Positions 60,587-64,000 of a DNA stretch of 64,000 nucleotides are shown here, in pieces. Under the pieces are notes generated by a model. That model was not told the origin of the DNA, ran no database searches, and worked only from the letters and a program-made list of their open reading frames with translations. Origin of the DNA: Gracilariopsis chorda. Taxonomy: Eukaryota; Rhodophyta; Florideophyceae; Gracilariales; Gracilariaceae. A program made the translations under genes and the position numbers. The stretch spans positions 1 to 64,000 of the forward strand of contig NBIV01000245.1 in assembly GCA_003194525.1 (NCBI GenBank), given 5' to 3'. The first letter of the stretch is position 1. The number at the start of each line of letters is the position of its first letter.

Positions 60587-63111
60587 TCATCGTTGAGATG
60601 GGAAAAGTATTTTGTAGCTACCTGTGACAACAGAAGTTACCTCTCTCTAATACGATTTACCACAACAAGGTCGCAGGTGGAAGAAGCGGTACGAGGAATG
60701 GTAGCAGAAATGGAGCAGCAGCCGTGGAGGCAGCTAAGACGATTTCGTTATGAGAATTCACAAGATTATCTGTCATACTCCTTCCAGAAGTTGCTCAGAG
60801 AACAAAGAGCTCAGTTAGAGAGCACTCAAACATACAGCCCGGAGTCCAACGGAAAAGCAGAGGGCCTCAACCGAACAAAAACTAATAAGGCTCGACCGAT
60901 GCTCGTGGCATCTAAGAGCACCGCACATCGAAAGACCCTATGGGCGGATGCAATCAATACTACTAACGATATCCGTATCAGGAGCTACAATAGCTCCAAT
61001 GCAGGTACACTATAGGAGGCTTTTGTGTAAATTACTCCTGATGTGATACACTTACGCGTACGTGGTTCACAGTGCTATGTGCACATATGAAAACCAAAAC
61101 GCAAGCCACTGAGCACATATGACAAAAGAGCGCGTAAGGGTATACTCATTGGTTAGGAGAGAGATTCTTGTTAGAAGGTATTCTATCCATATTCAGGGAA
61201 ATGTGACGTGTAGAAGGACGTCAGAGTTATGAAAAACGAGTAGATTGGTTGAACATCATCAAGGAAACGAAAACCGAATCTCTCTAGTAGATATCGGTAA
61301 GACTTGCAGAGGACACGAAAAAACGTGAGGACAGCGAGGCTTTACTAGAAGTCACGTCAGAGCACTCTGACATAGAAGAACACTCTGATGAAGAGTTATC
61401 AGAAGTGGAGATCGATTTGGATCTTCTCACGCAATTATCCAATTCCTCCAAGACGTTCTGGAGGACTCCGAGAACCTACCACAGGGTATATCCCGAAGTT
61501 TTTAGTGGAGTTAATGATTTGCAATTGGTTAGAAATGTCTCACAAGTACGTTATAGACACATTCACGTACGCTGCGTGTCGAAATCAGGCACAGGAGTTG
61601 AGGCAGACAATGAAGGAAGAGATGGCGAACATGATGTAAATGAATGTTTGAACTCTGAAATAACTGTCAGAGTACTGCAAGACTTTGGACAACAGGTGGT
61701 TTTACTTCAAAAAGATAGACACTGATGGCAATGGAACTCGATACAGGGCCCTACTGGTGGCCAGAGGACTCCATCAACGAAAAGGAATTGATTACAACGA
61801 ATTATTTGCTCCTGTGGCAAGATATGCAACGCTAAGGATACTCTTAGCAATGATGATAGGCTTGAATTTGGAATTACTCCAATGTGACTTACGAGCGGCG
61901 TTCGTAAATGGGGAGCTCAAAGAGATATTTCACATGTCCCAGCATGAATGTTTTCTACAGAGAGAGAAGGAAGAATATGTGTATCTTCTTCAAAAAGCTT
62001 TGTATGGTCTCAAGCAAGCGTCAAGGGCTTGGCGGAAGAAGTAGGCGCAGATATTGAAAGCATTGGGTTGCACAGAGTCGAATGAAGATCTGAGATTGTT
62101 CTTTGCGTGCTCATGAAAAGAGAAGGTCTGGTTACTGATCTATGTTGATGACGTACTTATGGCTGGACAGAGTAGAGACAACCTTATGGCCTTTCTCGAA
62201 GAATCCGCTAAGCCTGTTCAGATGCGCATCGGTTTCGCAGCAACCAATTGTCTTGGAATCATACTGAACTACTTTAAGAGGTACGAAGTGCTATTTATCA
62301 ACAACAGGTCTATGACTCAGGCTTTGGTAGAGAACTTTGGATTACAGAAGGCAAAGCCAGTCTATTACCCAATCCAGGATTTTCCATTGATGCAGAGCAA
62401 ATATGCATACAAATGGGAGTTGGATGTTCCCTATCACGAGCTGGTAGGATCTGTGATGCATCTTTCTACAACAGTTCTTTCAGACATGGAATTTGCTTTA
62501 GAATTTCTGGCAAGGTTTGTGAATGACTACAGGATAGAACATTGGACAGCAGCAACGGGAATAGTCAGATACGTGCTAACCACAATCAACTACAAGATCA
62601 AATACCGAAAGGAGCGGAACCGAATTTGGTAGGATACTCTGATGCAGATTGTGCTGGAGATAGGGCGGAGAGGAAGTCCACGGGTGGTTTTGTCTTCATG
62701 TTTGGAGGAGGACCAGTAGCATGGAGGAAAAAGAAACAGACTGGGGAGGTCCAGTCTACACGTGAATCAGAATATGTTGCAATGTACTTTGCAGTCCACA
62801 AGTCAATCTGGCTGAGGAGGCTACAAGAAGAACTACGGGGACAAACACTATGCCGGGTGACCCTGTTTGAGGACAATCAGGGGATGATAGCACTAAGCTT
62901 TGATGAGTCCTAAGGTGAACGATCAAAGCACATTCATGTGAAGTATCATCTTGTACGAAGTGTGTTCAACGTGGTATAGTGAAGGTGGAGTACGTGAATA
63001 CCAAGGACATGGTAGCAGATGTCCTCACCATGGCATTGGAAAAGATGGCCCACAGCCCTGCCGTACATGCACTACAACTCAGTGAAGCGTAGGACGTGCA
63101 AAGAAGGGGAT

Positions 63112-63492
63112 TGTTGCCCTGCAGCAAAATGCTGCATTGAAAAACAATTCAGGACATTTTAACATATCCTGGTTGGCTTATTTGAGTGGTTTTCCACGTC
63201 GGACAATGAGGCTTTTCTGTGCAAGGAGTTTGGTCAAACCTAGAAGTCTGTTTACTAACTACCAAACTGCCGCATGGGTAGATAGCCATCGGTGGAGTTC
63301 TTCAGATATGATGTTCACCTCCAAGCAGGATGAAAGAAACAGTTCAAAAGCTAAGTACGCTATGTCTCAAAGCCAGAACAAGTAGCGATAGATCTAGCTT
63401 GATCAGAATAGAAAGAAGAAGGTGGCTTCAACAACCACACTACACTATTCCCTTTGCAAATGCGCAGCACACTGCTTAAACTAAGCTTAACA
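63112..63492 (+). repeat. 3' LTR of the copia element
   Basis: Starts TGTTGCCCTGCAGC after a purine tract AAAGAAGGGGA and ends near CTTAACA. No clear target duplication, as expected at this age. Confidence 0.75.
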
Positions 63493-64000
63493 AAATTTCA
63501 TTGTTGCATTGTGTAGACGTGAACGTCACTTGTCATTGGCTCTTTTCTATTTAATATGGTTGCATCTAACGATATCAGGAATACTTCGAACAAATATGAG
63601 CTCTGCTATGCAAAACCGGAGAAACGCGAACAACGATCAAAATATGGAACGGGAAGATGTTTCATAGTTTCCACAGCAGCTAGCAGTACTGGAGAATACA
63701 CTCTAGCAACAAGGAAATATTATTCAGAATTTTTAGGCTTGGCGAGACAACGGGTACATTATTTCTGGCTAACGGTTGAGCAAGAGATTTGAAGTCAATC
63801 TCGGTTTAAATCTTTAGCCAGACTGCCGCAGATTGCCAGTCTGAAGGAGTGAAGAGTTTCTTCTACTCAATCGAGAAGTGTCGAATGTTTTGGAACTACT
63901 CAGAGACTACGATGATAGCTTTGACTCAATGCCATTTGTAGGACCATGCATCGTCATGGATGCTTTGCCTAAAACGCGAACACCAAAAGCCTGAAACATT
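63493..64000. other. Nothing recognised to the right edge
   Basis: About 500 bp with one short open frame (63556-63792) that has no family resemblance I can name. Confidence 0.4.

Larger units (their letters stand above)
53033..63492 (+). mobile_element. Old Ty1/copia retrotransposon, split by gypsy E2
   Basis: Two diverged LTRs of about 380 bp. Internal parts in order: gag (GLWDVVNGTDFLD; zinc knuckle CFPCDKNGHIKRFC, about 54.1 kb), pre-integrase domain (HKRLGHISDEGIRKLW, about 54.75 kb) and integrase, interrupted at 54961 and continuing from 60592 (SNGKAEGLNR). Next come the reverse transcriptase (ALLVARGLHQRKGIDYNELF, LLIYVDDVLMAG; 61.7-62.2 kb) and RNase H (LVGYSDADCAGDRAERKSTG, STRESEYVAM; 62.6-62.9 kb). 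Domain order integrase before reverse transcriptase is the copia order. More than a dozen breaks, so long dead. Confidence 0.88.

Overview
The window is nuclear DNA of a eukaryote that is crowded with mobile DNA. The signs are TATA boxes and AATAAA signals beside genes, Ty3/gypsy and Ty1/copia LTR retrotransposons, a PIF/Harbinger DNA transposon with its Myb-like partner, RNase H-bearing LINE 3' ends, and a DHHC palmitoyltransferase fragment. Coding stretches look intron-poor. The chromodomain gypsy elements with a WLDD reverse transcriptase and the Myb-like partner ending in KPTGDP remind me most of oomycetes, and second of red algae. This comes from memory and the window does not settle it. 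I saw no rRNA, tRNA, CRISPR or bacterial operon.

Region 1 (1-15.3 kb) is the most unusual part. A leftward gene with a ParB-like domain (1-2298) and a rightward gene (3702-6852), combining a beta-class amino-methyltransferase (DPPY before the SAM-binding motif) with a probable SET domain, stand head to head. Between them is an array of about 107-bp units that are palindromes within palindromes. Next comes a long rightward gene (7401-12747): zinc-finger N-terminus, a tyrosine-recombinase-like middle, and a RecQ helicase with a zinc-binding tail, resembling the telomere-linked helicases of fungi. A second, shorter copy of the same palindromic array lies just after it (12.92-13.09 kb). Beyond are about 1.1 kb of AT-rich DNA full of degenerate CCCTAAA-like motifs and a ~75-bp minisatellite. 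I read this as a decayed subtelomeric or mobile gene cluster pairing DNA and chromatin methylation with a recombinase-helicase. All three genes now have several frame breaks.

Region 2 (15.3-33.4 kb) is nested transposons. Gypsy A (a fragment) abuts gypsy B, which carries a solo LTR with a target duplication. Then comes a Harbinger transposase facing its Myb-like gene. Gypsy C follows, and is interrupted by a 5'-truncated LINE and by a young full-length gypsy, E1 (LTRs about 99% alike, GAGAG duplication). A solo-LTR-like sequence follows.

Region 3 (33.4-36.1 kb) has the DHHC gene fragment and otherwise little. Region 4 (36.1-51.3 kb) is a giant near-perfect palindrome: two 6.8-kb arms, almost identical, around a 1.6-kb spacer holding a LINE 3' end. 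A related LINE relic lies in each arm. Region 5 (53.0-63.5 kb) is an old copia element split by a middle-aged gypsy, E2 (TCATC duplication, LTRs about 94% alike). LTR comparisons were counted by eye.
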